From positions 1 through 41,899 of the forward strand of contig JAUCBJ010000573.1 of NCBI GenBank assembly GCA_032718475.1: 41,899 nucleotides of DNA, read 5' to 3'. Of the stretch, positions 20,593 through 41,899 are shown piece by piece. Position numbers and translations under genes: made by a program. A model generated the notes under the pieces. It ran no database searches and had not been told where the DNA came from. It worked only from the letters and a program-made list of their open reading frames with translations. The stretch comes from Nemertoderma westbladi (lineage: Eukaryota > Xenacoelomorpha > Nemertodermatida > Nemertodermatidae). Position 1 is the stretch's first letter. Every line of letters begins with the position of its first letter.

Positions 20593-22086
20593 TAGGAACC
20601 GAGAGGTTCATTACTGTAAGAATTGCTCGTGACTGACTGACTGACTGGCTGGCTGATCTACAACCAAAACTACTCTAACGATTTTGATGAAATTTTCACA
20701 GCGGCTAGATACCGCGATTCTAAGGTCCCTGGTATGTTCCGCTATTTCGTCCATGAGCCGTGGGCTCGAAAAATAGACATAAACGAAAAAACGCCATAGG
20801 CGCAATGGTAAAATAACACCAATAACAGCTGGTTTCGTGATGAAAAATGGCTTATGTAATGGATTTCTACACAAGGCTTAGTATAAATCAATGCGGTTGC
20901 CAAGATTATTGTACTTAGTACACCCATACTGTTTGTTTAGGCCCTAGGACACTCTGTCAAAGCAAATATTAACTGGTTGGTTTAGTTTGAAATCTAGTAT
21001 CGCCTCAGCTGAATAACTCTTCCCAATGCATTCTAGTTGAGTATCCAAGTTTCTCCCTCTGCTAATGTAAGCTGAATGACTTACGTACACAGTCAGTGTG
21101 TTGGCTACATTAATGCAAAATGTTTTATTGTTGGATTACTCTCTGTCAGTCTCCCCTTCAGAACATTGTATAGGGAATTTACTTTAGTTTACTCTACTGT
21201 GCCATTCAGCTGAATGGATTTGAGCGATTGCCAAGTTACAGAGTTAGATCATTCTCTGACCATAGGCAAAGACATCAAATCTTTTTAAAAATATACTTTT
21301 CCATGTTTTTTTTTCTGAACAAAAATTTCAAAAAAAAATTTTCGTAGCCAGTACTGCCAATCGATTTGCCATCATAAATAACGCAAAAAATTTTTTTTGC
21401 AAAATTTTAAATTACTGTAAATTTTTGGCGACTGGGGGGGGTCAATTTTTTTCGATCCGCTATAACTCCGGAACGCTTTGTCCAAATTCGATGGGGTTTT
21501 TATTTTTCAACTTAATTCGATGTCCTCTTTCAGCCTATCCATGTTTCGAAACCCCAAACAGCGCCGTTCAAAAATTAATTTTTTCTAGTTCTAGAATTTT
21601 ACAAATTTCAAAAAAGTTGCAGTATTTTATTAACGCCTTTACGGAATTCGATAGCGTTTTCGATTTTTATATTAAACGCAATATTCTGAATCTCACTAGC
21701 CTAGTTTCGCGTCACCAATGCCAAGACTTCATACTTTTTGAGGAAAATTTTTCTAGAATAATTTTTATTTAATTACATTTATCGCGATTTCTTATTACTG
21801 GTTGCACATGAATTGATGGAGTTTTCAATTTATTAACTAAACACGATATCGCGCATCGCACCAGCGTGGTTTCGAAATTCCAAAACGAGGTCTTCACTAG
21901 TTGCAGGTCGATTTTGTTCTAGAATAGAGCAACTAATAATAGAACGAATTTATTAATAATTATTGTATGATATATGATTGTATTTTTACATAATTATTAG
22001 TTCTATACTAATTCTCGTTGTCTCTTTTATTTAAAATAAAAAGTCGGTTCCTTATCGGGCCGCTAGGCCCGTCACTAGTTTGAAAT
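20593..22086 (+). mobile_element. Helentron-like (HINE-like) unit 5, complete, type I
   Basis: Reference unit, 1494 bp. Order: 5' TAGGAACCGA; ATTACTGTAAGAATTG; (CTGA/CTGG)n; block AACGATTTTGATGAAATTTT; about 450 bp of body; three diverged ~160-bp sub-repeats; 3' TCGGTTCCTTA (complement of the 5' end, 10 of 11); hairpin GGGCCGCTAGGCCC; terminal CACTAGT. This matches the known layout of Helentron-associated elements: 5' terminal and 3' subterminal inverted repeats, an internal microsatellite and a 3' stem-loop. Seven bases (TTGAAAT) separate it from unit 6. It encodes nothing. Confidence 0.8.
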
Positions 22087-23554
22087 TAGGAACCGAGAGG
22101 TTCATTACTGTAAGAATTGCTCGTGGCTGACTGGCTGGCTGATCTACAGCCAAAACTACTCTAACGATTTTGATGAAATTTTCACAGCGGCTGGCTGACC
22201 GGATTCTAAGGTCCCTGGTATGTTCCGCTATTTCGTCCATGAGCCGTGGGTTCGAAAAATAGACATAAACGAAAAAACGCCATAGGCGCAATGGTAAAAT
22301 AACACCAATGACAGCTGGTGTCCTCATGAAAAATGGCTTATGTAATGCATTTCTACACAAGGCTTAGTATAAATCGATGAGGTTGCCAAGATTATTGTAC
22401 TCAGTACACCCATACTGTTTGTTTAGGCCCTAGGACACTCTGTCAAAGCAAATATTAACTGGTTGGTTTAGTTAATCGCCTCAGCTGAAGTACTCTTCCC
22501 AATGCATTCTATGCGAATATCTCCCTCTGCTAATGTAAGCTGAATGACTTTAGTACACAGTGTGTTGGCTACATTAATGCCAACATTATTGCAAAATGTT
22601 TTATTGTTGGATTACTCTCTCTCAGTCTCCCCTTCAGAACATTGTATAGGGAATTTACTTTAGTTTACTCTACTGTGCCATTCAGCTGAATGGATTTGAG
22701 CGATTGCCAAGTACAGAGTTGGATCATTCTCTGACCATAGGCAAAGACATCAAATCTTTTTAAGAATATACTTTTTCCATGTTTTTTTTTCTGACCAAAA
22801 ATTTCAAAAAAATTTTTTCGTAGCCAGTACTGCCAATCGATTCGCCATCAAAAATAACGCAAAAAATTTTTTTTGCAAAATTTTAAATTACTGTAAATTT
22901 TTGGCGACTGGGGGGGGGTCAATTTTTTCGATCCGCTATAACTCCGGAACGCTTTGTCCAAATTCGATGGGGTTTTCATTTTTCAACTTAATTCGATGTC
23001 CTCTTTCAGCCTATCCATGTTTCGAAACCCCAAACAGCGCCGTTCAAAAATTATTTTTTTCTAGTTCTAGAATTTTACAAATTTCAAAAAAGTTGCAGTA
23101 TTTTATTAACGCCTTTACGGAATTCGATAGCGTTTTCGATTTTTATATTAAACGCAATATCCTGAATCTCACTAGCCTAGTTTCGCGTCACCAATGCCAA
23201 GATTTCATACTTTTGAGGAAAATTTTTCTAGAATAATTTTTATTTAATTACATTTATCGCGATTTCTTATTACTGATTGCACATGAATTGATGGAGTTTT
23301 CAATTTATTAACTAAACACGATATCGCGCATCGCACCAGCGTGGTTTCGAAATTCCAAAACGAGGTCTTCACTAGTTGCAGGTCGATTTTGTTCTAGAAT
23401 TGAGCAACTAATAATGGATCAAATTTATTAATAATTATTGTATGAAATATGATTGTATTTTTAGATAATTATTAGTTCTATACTAATTCTCGTTGTCTCT
23501 TTTATTTAAAATAAAAAGTCGGTTCCTTATCGGGCCGCTAGGCCCGTCACTAGT
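22087..23554 (+). mobile_element. Helentron-like unit 6, complete, type I
   Basis: 1468 bp, same order of parts as unit 5, ending in the type I hairpin and CACTAGT. It joins directly to a type II head (TAGCAAGTCG) at 23555. A frame-breaking single-base loss in the 115-codon open stretch at about 23212 shows this stretch is not under protein selection. Confidence 0.8.
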
Positions 23555-23876
23555 TAGCAAGTCGTAGGACTTGATTACTGTAAGAATTGTTGGCTGATTG
23601 ACTGGCTGGCTGGCTGGCTGACTGGCTGGCTGATCTACAGCCAAAACTACTCTAACGATTTTGATGAAATTTTCACAGCGGCTAGATACCGCGATTCTAA
23701 GGTCCCTGGTATGTTCCGCTATTTCGTCCATGAGCCGTGGGCTCGAAAAATAGACATAAACGAAAAAACGCCATAGGCGCAATGGTAAAATAACACCAAT
23801 GACAGCTTGTTGATGGAATTTACATTTGATTGATGACTTCCGACTTGCTTAACGGCGTCTTGACGCCGTCTCTAGT
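23555..23876 (+). mobile_element. Helentron-like unit 7, short type II element (322 bp)
   Basis: 5' end TAGCAAGTCGTAGGACTTG, then the shared ATTACTGTAAGAATTG, (CTGG)n and AACGATTTTGATGAAATTTT parts. It ends with CCGACTTGCTTA, a different hairpin GGCGTCTTGACGCC, and CTCTAGT. The complement of its 3' stem (TAAGCAAGTCGG) matches its own 5' end and not that of type I. It lacks the satellite-like 3' half. Confidence 0.8.
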
Positions 23877-25367
23877 GAGGAACCGAGAGGTTCATTACTG
23901 TAAGAATTGTTAGCTGACTAGCTGGCTGACTGGCTGATCTACAGCCAAAACTACTCTAACGATTTTGATGAAATTTTCACAGCATCTAGATACCGCGATT
24001 CTAAGGTCCCTGGCATGATCGGCTACTCCGTCCATAGCCTCTGGGCTCGAAAAATAGAGATAAACGAAAAAACGCCATAGGCGCAATGGTAAAATAACAC
24101 CCATGACAGCTGGTGTCCTAATGAAAAATGGCTTATGTAATGCATTTCTACACAAGGCTTAGTATAAATCGATGAGGTTGCCAAGATTATTGTACTTAGT
24201 ACACCCATACTGTTTGTTTAGGCCCTGCACTCTCTGTCAAAGCAAACATTATTAACTGGTTGGTTTAGTTTGAAATCTAATATCGCCTCAGCTGAATTAC
24301 TCTTCCCAATGCAATCTATGGGAATATCTCACTCTGCTAATGTAAGCTGAATGACAGTTACGTAGACAGTGAGTTGGCTACATTAATGCCAACATTATTG
24401 CAAAATGTTTTATTGTTGGATTACTCTATGTCAGTCACCCCTTCAGAACATTGTATAGGGAATTTACTTTAGTTTACTCTACTGTGCCATTCAGCTGAAT
24501 GGATTTGAGCGATTGCCAAGTTACAGAGTTGGATCATTCTCTGACCATAGGCAAAGACATCAAATCTTTTTAAAAATATACTTTTTCCATGTTTTTTTTT
24601 CTGACCAAAAATTTCAAAAAAAAATTTTTCGTAGCCAGTACTGCCAATCGATTCGCCATAAGAAATAACGCAAAAAATTTTTTTTGCAAAATTTTAAATT
24701 ACTGTAAATTTTTGGCGACTGGGGGGGGTCAATTTTTTTCGATCCGCTATAACTCCGGAACGCTTTTTCCAAATTCGATGGGGTTTTCATTTTTCAACTT
24801 AATTCGATGTCCTCTTTCAGCCTATCCATGTTTCGAAACCCCAAACAGCGCCGTTCAAAAATTATTTTTTTCTAGTTCTAGAATTTTACAAATTTCAAAA
24901 AAGTTGCAGTATTTTATTAATGCCTTTACGGAATTCGATAGCGTTTTCGATTTTTATATTAAACGCAATATCCTGAATCTCACTAGCCTAGTTTCGCGTC
25001 ACCAATGCCAAGACTTCATACTTTTTGAGGAAAATTTTTCTAGAATAATTTTTATTTAATTACATTTATCGCGATTTCTTATTACTGGTTGCACATGAAT
25101 TGATGGAGTTTTCAATTTATTAACTAAACACGATATCGCGCATCGCACCAGCGTGGTTTCGAAATTACCAAAACGAGGTCTTCACTAGTTGCAGGTCGAT
25201 TTTGTTCTAGAATTGAGCAACTAATAATATATCGAATTTATTAATAATTATTGTATGAAATATGATTGTATTTTTACATAACTATTAGTTCTATACTAAT
25301 TCTCGTTGTCTCTTTTATTTAAAATAAAAAGTCGGTTCCTTATCGGGCCGCTAGGCCCGTCACTAGT
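23877..25367 (+). mobile_element. Helentron-like unit 8, complete, type I
   Basis: 1491 bp. The head here is GAGGAACCGAGAGG, directly after the type II terminus CTCTAGT. The part order and 3' hairpin are the same as in unit 5. Confidence 0.8.
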
Positions 25368-27441
25368 TAGGAACCGAGAGGTTCATTACTGTAAGAATTG
25401 TTGGCTGATTGATTGACTGGCTGGCTGGCTAATCTATAGCCAAAACTACTCTAACGATTTTGATGAAATTTTCACAGCGGCTGGATACCGCGATTCTAAG
25501 GTCCCTGATATGTTCCGCTATTTCGTCCGCTCGAAAAATAGACATAAACGAAAAAACGCCATAGGCGCAATGGTAAAATATCACCAATAACAGCTGGTGT
25601 CGTGATGAAAAATGGCTTACGTAATGGATTTCTACACAAGGCTTAGTATAAATCGATGAGGTTGCCAAGATTATTCACTTAGTACACCAATACTGTTTGT
25701 TTAGGCCTTAGGACACTCTGTTAACTGGTTGGTTTAGTTTGAAATCTATTATTGCCTCAGCTGAATTACTCTTCCCAATGCGCACTCTATGGGAATATCT
25801 CCCTCTGCTAATGTAAGCTGAATGACTTAAGTACACAGTGAGTTGGCTACATTAATGTCAACATTTTTGCAAAATGTTTTATTGTTGGACTCTCTGTCAG
25901 TCTCCCCTTCAGAACATTGTATAGGGAATATACTTTAGTTTACTCTACTGTGCCATTCAGCTGAATGGATTTGAGCGATTGCCAAGTAACAGAGTTGGAT
26001 CATTCTCTGACCATAGGCAAAGACAGCAAATCTTTTTAAAAAGATACTTTTTCCATGTTTTTTTTCTGACCAAAAATTTCAAAAAGATTTTTTCATAGCC
26101 AGTACTGTCAATCGATTTGCCATCAAAAATAACGCAAAAAATTTTTTTTGCAAAATTTTAAATTACTGTAAATTTTTGGCGACTGGGGGGGGTCAATTTT
26201 TTTCGATCCGCTATAACTCCGGAACGCTTTGTCCAAATTCGATGGGGTTTTTATTTTTCAACTTAATTCGATGTCCTCTTTCAGCCTATCCATGTTTCGA
26301 AACCCCAAACAGCGCCGTTCAAAAATTAATTTTTTCTAGTTCTAGAATTTTACAAATTTCAAAAAAGTTGCAGTATTTTATTAACGCCTTTACGGAATTC
26401 GATAGCGTTTTCGATTTTTATATTAAACGCAATATCCTGAATCTCACTAGCCTAGTTTCGCGTCACCAATGCCAAGACTTCATACTTTTTGAGGAACATT
26501 TTTCTAGAATAATTTATTAATAATTATTGTATGAAATATACTTTAGTTTACTCTACTGTGCCATTCAGCTGAATGGATTTGAGCGATTGCCAAGTACAGA
26601 GTTGGATCATTCTCTGACCATAGGCAAAGACATCAAATCTTTTTAAAAATATACTTTTTCGATGTTTTTTTTTCTGACCAAAAATTAAAAAAAAAATTTT
26701 TCGTAGCCAGTACTGCCAATCGATTCGCCATCAAAAATAACGCAAAAAATTTTTTTTACAAAATTTTAAATTACTGTAAATTTTTGGCGACTGGGGGGGG
26801 TCAATTTTTTTCGATCCGCTATAACTCCGGAACGCTTTGTCCAAATTCGATGGGGTTTTCATTTTTCAACTTAATTCGATGTCCTCTTTCAGCCTATCCA
26901 TGTTTCGAAACCCCAAACAGCGCCGTCCAAAAATTATTTTTTTCTAGTTCTAGAATTTTACAAATTTCAAAAAAGTTGCAGTATTTTATTAACGCCTTTA
27001 CGGAATTCGATAGCGTTTTCGATTTTTATATTAAACGCAATATCCTGAATCTCACTAGCCTAGTTTCGCGTCACCAATGCCAAGATTTCATATTTTTTGA
27101 GGAAAATTTTTCTAGAATAATTTTTATTTAATTACATTTATAGCGATTTCTTATTACTGATTGCACATGAATTGATGGAGTTTTCAATTTATTAACTAAA
27201 CACGATATCGCGCATCGCACCAGCGTGGTTTCGAAATTCTAAAACGAGGTCTTCACTAGTTGCAGGTCGATTTTGTTCTAGAATTGAGAAACTAATAATA
27301 GATCGAATTTATTAATAATTATTGTATGAAATATGATTGTATTTTTAGATAATTATTAGTTCTATACTAATTCTCGGTGTCTCTTTTATTTAATAAAATA
27401 AAAAGTCGGTTCCTTATCGGGCCGCTAGGCCCGTCACTAGT
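25368..27441 (+). mobile_element. Helentron-like unit 9, near-identical copy of unit 4
   Basis: From 25370 this repeats 18510-20592, including the internal break (26509-26535) and the doubled 3' half. The main difference seen is loss of about 13 bases (CATGAGCCGTGGG) at 25528. It ends in the type I hairpin and CACTAG, then joins a type II head at 27442. It represents a recent ~2.07 kb duplication at 6.86 kb distance. Confidence 0.85.
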
Positions 27442-27940
27442 TAGCAAGTCGTTAGACTTGATTACTGTAAGAATTGTTGACTGACTGACTGGCTGACTGG
27501 CTGGCTGACTGGCTGGCTGATCTACAGCCAAAACTACTCTAACGATTTTGATGAAATTTTCACAGCATCTAAATACCGCGATTCTAAGGTCCCTGGCATG
27601 ATCGGCTACTCCGTCCATAGACTCTGGGCTCGAAAAATAGAGATAAACGAAAAAAACGCCATAGGCGCAATGGTAAAATAACACCCATGACAGCTGGTGT
27701 CCTGATGAAAAATGACTTATGTAATGCAATTCTACACAAGGCTTAGTATTAAATAGATGAGGTTGCCAAGAGTATTATACTTAGTACACCCATACTGTTT
27801 GTTTAGGCCCTACCACTCTCTGTCAAAGCAAATATTAACTGGTTGATTTAGTTTGAAATGTAGTATCGCCTCAGCTGAATTACTTTTCCCAATGCATTCT
27901 ATGGGAGTCTCTCACTCTGCTAATGTAAGCTGAATGAATG
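27442..27940 (+). mobile_element. Helentron-like unit 10, type II 5' end only
   Basis: Head TAGCAAGTCGTTAGACTTG, ATTACTGTAAGAATTG, then a long CTGA/CTGG run (27480-27520) and the conserved block. Similarity to other units fades at about 27940. No matching type II 3' terminus is found before the end of the window. Confidence 0.7.
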
Positions 27941-29821
27941 TTAGGCTGACTGACTGGCATTCAAAATGTTTTATAGACATTTAGTGCAAGCTGATTGACT
28001 GTTAGTTACAGTAAACTATTGCACTCTATTTTATTTTTAAATCTTTCGATTAATACTGTACAGGCTATATGCTTATAAGGCAGAATGTTTACTCAGCCTC
28101 GTACTGATACCCTGTAAGGCTAACACAAGCTGAATGATTGACAGTGTTTTGACTACATTAATGCCAACATTAATACTGTGGAGACTGTATGTTTACTGTT
28201 GGCTTTAGGAAGGCAATATTCATACTGTAGATCAGTTATTAGTTTTACTACTGTATTACTCTCTCACTAACTGTGTGTTTGTAATATAAATTAGTGTAGC
28301 CAGCTGATAGCTCTTCTGTCGAAATCCAATGCAAATATTTATTACATACTGTAGGTCTGTAGGTTAATGAATCTTTGAGGTTTAATGAAAATCTGAACTG
28401 AACTGATGAATGGCCAATGGCTGAATGGCCCTAACTGAATTCATTAAGCACAGAAATTAGCCTCTACACTACACTATCAGACTATGACAATCAGAAAATA
28501 CAGCTATTAGAGTATTACAGTACATGGTTACTGGATTATATTGATTTTCCAGTTCAGCAGTTGCTAGAACATCAGTAGGCCTACCATACCACATACCAGT
28601 CTGCAGTCGGCTAGCAGCTTGGTCAGTACCGGTACAGCACAGCCAGACAGCAGCACAGATATCAGGCAGTCAGGAGTATATACAGCCTACTGCCCTGGCA
28701 GCTCTGTACAGTATTAATTACAGTATGCAGTACAGCATACGGCCAGTACTGCAGTTGCAGTACGGCTGTAGGCCTACAGCGCTACAGGCCTAAGTCAGTC
28801 AGTCAGTACGTGTATGGTCCGGCGGTCGGTTCGCCAGATGCCAGACCTGTAGACAGCAGACTGCCTTCCTCCATTAACTCAGACGGGACTGCCAGGCTGC
28901 CACTCCACTGCTCCAGGCTGCCAGGCAACTAACTGACACTCCCACCCAACCTGTTCCGTTCCTACCCCAATCTGCCAATCTATGACTGTATGAGGCGCCA
29001 ATCTGCCAATGCCAGTTACCAGTACTGACTGACTGACTGCAGTAAATACACAAAACAAAACACAAAAATACACAAAAAAACACAATATGACCCAAAAAAA
29101 AGTACCGGGTCCGCTACCGCGTACCGGTACCCAAAAAGACAAAAAAATGTTTTTAATAAACAATGTATCTACAATAAGATTAAGGTTAATTGTGAGAAGA
29201 GTTTCACTTTTCAGTTTTCAATTTTCACTTTTTTCAAAATATTACGGTACCTGATTACATTTTGTTCATTTGAAGATTCCTTTAATGACCTAGGCCTACT
29301 GCCAACGGTTTACTGGTAAGCCTACCCACCAACAGACCAAGACTGCCAGACAGCATACAAAATCAGATTTCTTAATTAATGGAAAGGAACAGGTTACAGT
29401 AGCAGGCTTTTCTAACCAAAACAATATGCAATACCGTAATCGATAACCAAAGAACACGGGTTACAGTCTTATTTTTCCAACCCTATACTGCTATACTGCT
29501 ATAGGCAGATAGGAGATAAATTATTTTTGTCTTTTTGGGTAAGTTTTTTGGGTAATATTGTGTTTTTTTGTATTTTTTTTGTGTTTTTTTTGTGTATTTT
29601 TGGGTAATTTTGTGTTTTTTTGGGTAATTCGTAGGACCGAAGCCCACCGGTAGGCCTAATTATTATCATTGGTTTTATCATCAGTTTGTTTGTTTGTTTG
29701 TATTGTACTATTGCTTTCTTCAGTTCGTCTGTTCGTGAATCCATTCCATTCTGCCATTAACGATTGTCCGAGATTTTCCATCCTCCATCACCACAATCAG
29801 ACACTACTCTATTATCTGACT
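27941..29821. other. Unassigned region upstream of the spliced gene
   Basis: I see no supported gene. 28560-28860 is rich in CAGTAC, GTACCGGTAC and TAGGCCTAC words. 29045-29125 is A-rich with a GTACCGG cluster. 29520-29625 repeats TTTTTTGTGTTTTTTTGGGTAA words. The promoter of the gene starting at 29822 must lie near the right end of this stretch but shows no clear element. Confidence 0.4.
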
Positions 29822-40415
<10,594 letters not shown>

Positions 40416-40636
40416 ATTCCTGTCCTTTTCTCCCGGACACTTTAGGTTTATTATATTATTTCATTATTATTTAAATGTCATTAATCAGTGTAGGAATAGA
40501 TTTCAATATGGTTTGTGAGGTTGCTTTCTATATCGTGTTGGAGCTAAATTATTTTGGAGCGATGCCGCTAGAATACGGGCTCGTTCTACCAAGATAAGGT
40601 GCTAAACTGCTAAACATTGTCAATATATTTTGAGTT

Positions 40637-40814
40637 ATGGGCTGGGCTGGGCTGGGCTGGGCTGGGCTGGGCTGGGCTGGGCTGGGCTGGGCTGGGCTGG
40701 GCTGGGCTGGGCTGGGCTGGGCTGGGCTGGGCTGGGCTGGGCTGGGCTGCGGGCTGGGCTGGGCTGGGCTGGGCTGGGCTGGGCTGGGCTGGGCTGGGCT
40801 GGGCTGGGCTGGCG
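40637..40814 (+). repeat. (GGGCT)n microsatellite
   Basis: About 35 copies of GGGCT, interrupted once at about 40749 (GCTGCGGGCT). All plus frames are open and encode Gly-Trp-Ala-Gly-Leu repeats; the minus strand gives Pro-Ser-Pro-Ala-Gln. The G-rich strand could form G-quadruplexes. Confidence 0.95.
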
Positions 40815-41483
40815 GCTGAGCTGGGCTGGGGATTCCGAATCTGGTATCAGTTTTTCGATTAGTTGCTTTCATCTCGAGTTAGGCAATAATTGCAATTTTA
40901 ACGTAAAATTTTTAAATTTGGTACAGCACCTCTTTGACACCAAAAAGGCCAAAAACCACCCGAAAATTTTGAAATATTTTGCGAGTTTCGGAATCAGCCC
41001 CAAAAAGTTCCCTATTGGTATCAAAACCATAAAAGAAGATTGGAAAAAATTTCAAAGTGTTCACTTTTGGTGCATTTTTGTCAGTTGTAATCAGGAGAAA
41101 ATTTCAATGCCATTATTCTCGCGATGACTTTTTTTTGTGATACTTTGTTGTACATATACATCATAAAACATCATACACACATTTTAACTACTCTCTAATC
41201 TCTAACTTTCGTTTTGTTTGCAGAATTAAGTAGATAAATATTCCACGCAAAAATTTGTTCATTAATTAAAAAATAAATAGAGAAAGTGTTCCAAAAAATC
41301 AATCGCGGGAAAAATTACATTACAATTTTCCTGATTACAACTGACCAATCATGCACTACAAATGTTTCCAAAAGTCGCGAACAAAACAACTTATAGAGAA
41401 ACTGATTTCTGATTCGGAATAACCATGAATTTGATAAAATTTGATATTGGGAAATACATTTAAAATAAAACTGTCGAAAAAAA

Positions 41484-41577
41484 CTAGGTGTGAACCAGTG
41501 TTTAAACGGGATCAGACTTTTCGAGATTTCCTGGATCGGGATTATCACTCTCGGGATCCTGTTTAAACACTAGGTGT
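41484..41577. repeat. Small inverted repeat between 8-bp direct repeats
   Basis: TGTTTAAACGGGATC at 41499 pairs with GATCCTGTTTAAACA ending at 41569. CTAGGTGT occurs on both sides (41484-41491 and 41570-41577). It may be a tiny MITE of about 78 bp, with seven unmatched bases at its left edge. Confidence 0.6.
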
Positions 41578-41899
41578 ATCCCCTCTCCAAAAAAATGTTT
41601 ATTCGACTCAAATATAATGTGGTTCTGATAATATAAACTCCTTATTTATTAGTTATACAATATGGCGAGAATACGGAGAGAGGAGATTCCCAAACCTCTT
41701 TTTGTCTGTGTTATTAAAAAGCCGCCGCAGGGCAAGCGTAAGCGAAATAATAACAATTACAATATAACTAATGTACCTCTACCTAGACCAATATACAACA
41801 AAATAGTTCCTTCGCGTAGCGCGTCACATAAACTTATGTTAATCAATATTATATATATTTAATTATTTCGGCACATTATGTTTAAAACATACTGGAACA

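Larger units (their letters stand above)
40416..41899. other. 3' flank with (GGGCT)n array and small hairpin
   Basis: Apart from the two repeats listed separately I see nothing certain. An open frame of 66 codons from ATG at 41662 (basic, KKPPQGKRKRNNNN) has no recognisable motif and could be a first exon or noise. GTTCCTTCGCGTAGCGCGTC at 41807-41826 resembles the 3' hairpin of the Helentron-like units. Confidence 0.4.

Noticed and set aside
15386-27131. Recurring 93-156-codon plus-strand frames (FFNLIRCPLSAYPCFETPNS type)
   Set aside because: Most begin at TTG and not ATG, one copy is frameshifted near 23212, and the segment consists of three diverged ~160-bp sub-repeats.
15974-27729. Recurring 73-120-codon frames on the minus strand (LRLWRFFVYVYFSSPRLMD type) in each array unit
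   Set aside because: They recur because the DNA repeats. They run through the tetranucleotide microsatellite, vary in length and start, and carry indels such as the ~13-base loss at 25528. No protein family is recognised.
40637-40814. Interstitial telomeric repeat
   Set aside because: The unit is GGGCT, not TTAGGG or TTAGG, and there is no TTA component.
40549-41127. Gly-Trp-Ala-Gly-Leu and Pro-Ser-Pro-Ala-Gln frames
   Set aside because: Translations of the (GGGCT)n microsatellite.

Overview
The window is repeat-dominated, AT-rich nuclear DNA from a eukaryote, very probably a marine invertebrate animal. The pointers are spliced genes with GT-AG introns, hAT, piggyBac-like, Mutator-like and Helitron/Helentron-like elements, tRNA-derived SINE heads, and abundant GTACCGGTAC- and TAGGCCTA-type words. 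I cannot name the species. I recognise no ordinary host gene. Every protein I can support looks transposon-borne.

Layout. 1-3429: two ~1.05 kb direct repeats around the last exon of a hAT transposase. 4865-9888: a TTAA-bounded inverted-repeat element ending in a piggyBac-like Cys/His exon. Inside it sits a complete 3.1 kb foldback element (5235-8348) with a perfect 9-10 bp target duplication. Its arms are tandem ~53 bp units, about 38 copies on the left and about 9 on the right. 9922-15125: a 5.2 kb transposon with ~350 bp inverted repeats carrying two convergent intronless genes, a 731-aa HECT-type E3 ubiquitin ligase (+) and a 397-aa DDE integrase-like transposase (-). 15126 to about 27940: a head-to-tail array of Helentron-like (HINE-like) units, most about 1.49 kb. 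Their 5' ends and 3' subterminal stems co-vary between two families. A 10-bp satellite lies inside the array.

29822-40415: seven exons whose phases join into one 1261-codon frame. The product combines a Cys...Asp-Ser-His peptidase, Asn-Pro-Glu repeats, a DUF6570-like zinc region and a Helitron_like_N region. No HUH Rep nuclease or PIF1 helicase follows; the last exon is unrecognised. The introns hold a SINE, a GTACCAGTACAAGT minisatellite, a Helentron-like 5' fragment and a 764-bp MITE with a 9-bp target duplication. 40416-41899 holds a (GGGCT)n array and a small hairpin.

How the genes fit together. The integrase and HECT ligase form one mobile unit, with the transposase acting on the shared repeats and the ligase as accessory cargo. 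The protease/Helitron-N gene is a candidate relative of the Helentron-like array beside it. Both systems pair mobility functions with ubiquitin- or proteolysis-type functions. Family names rest on motif recognition by eye, not on searches.
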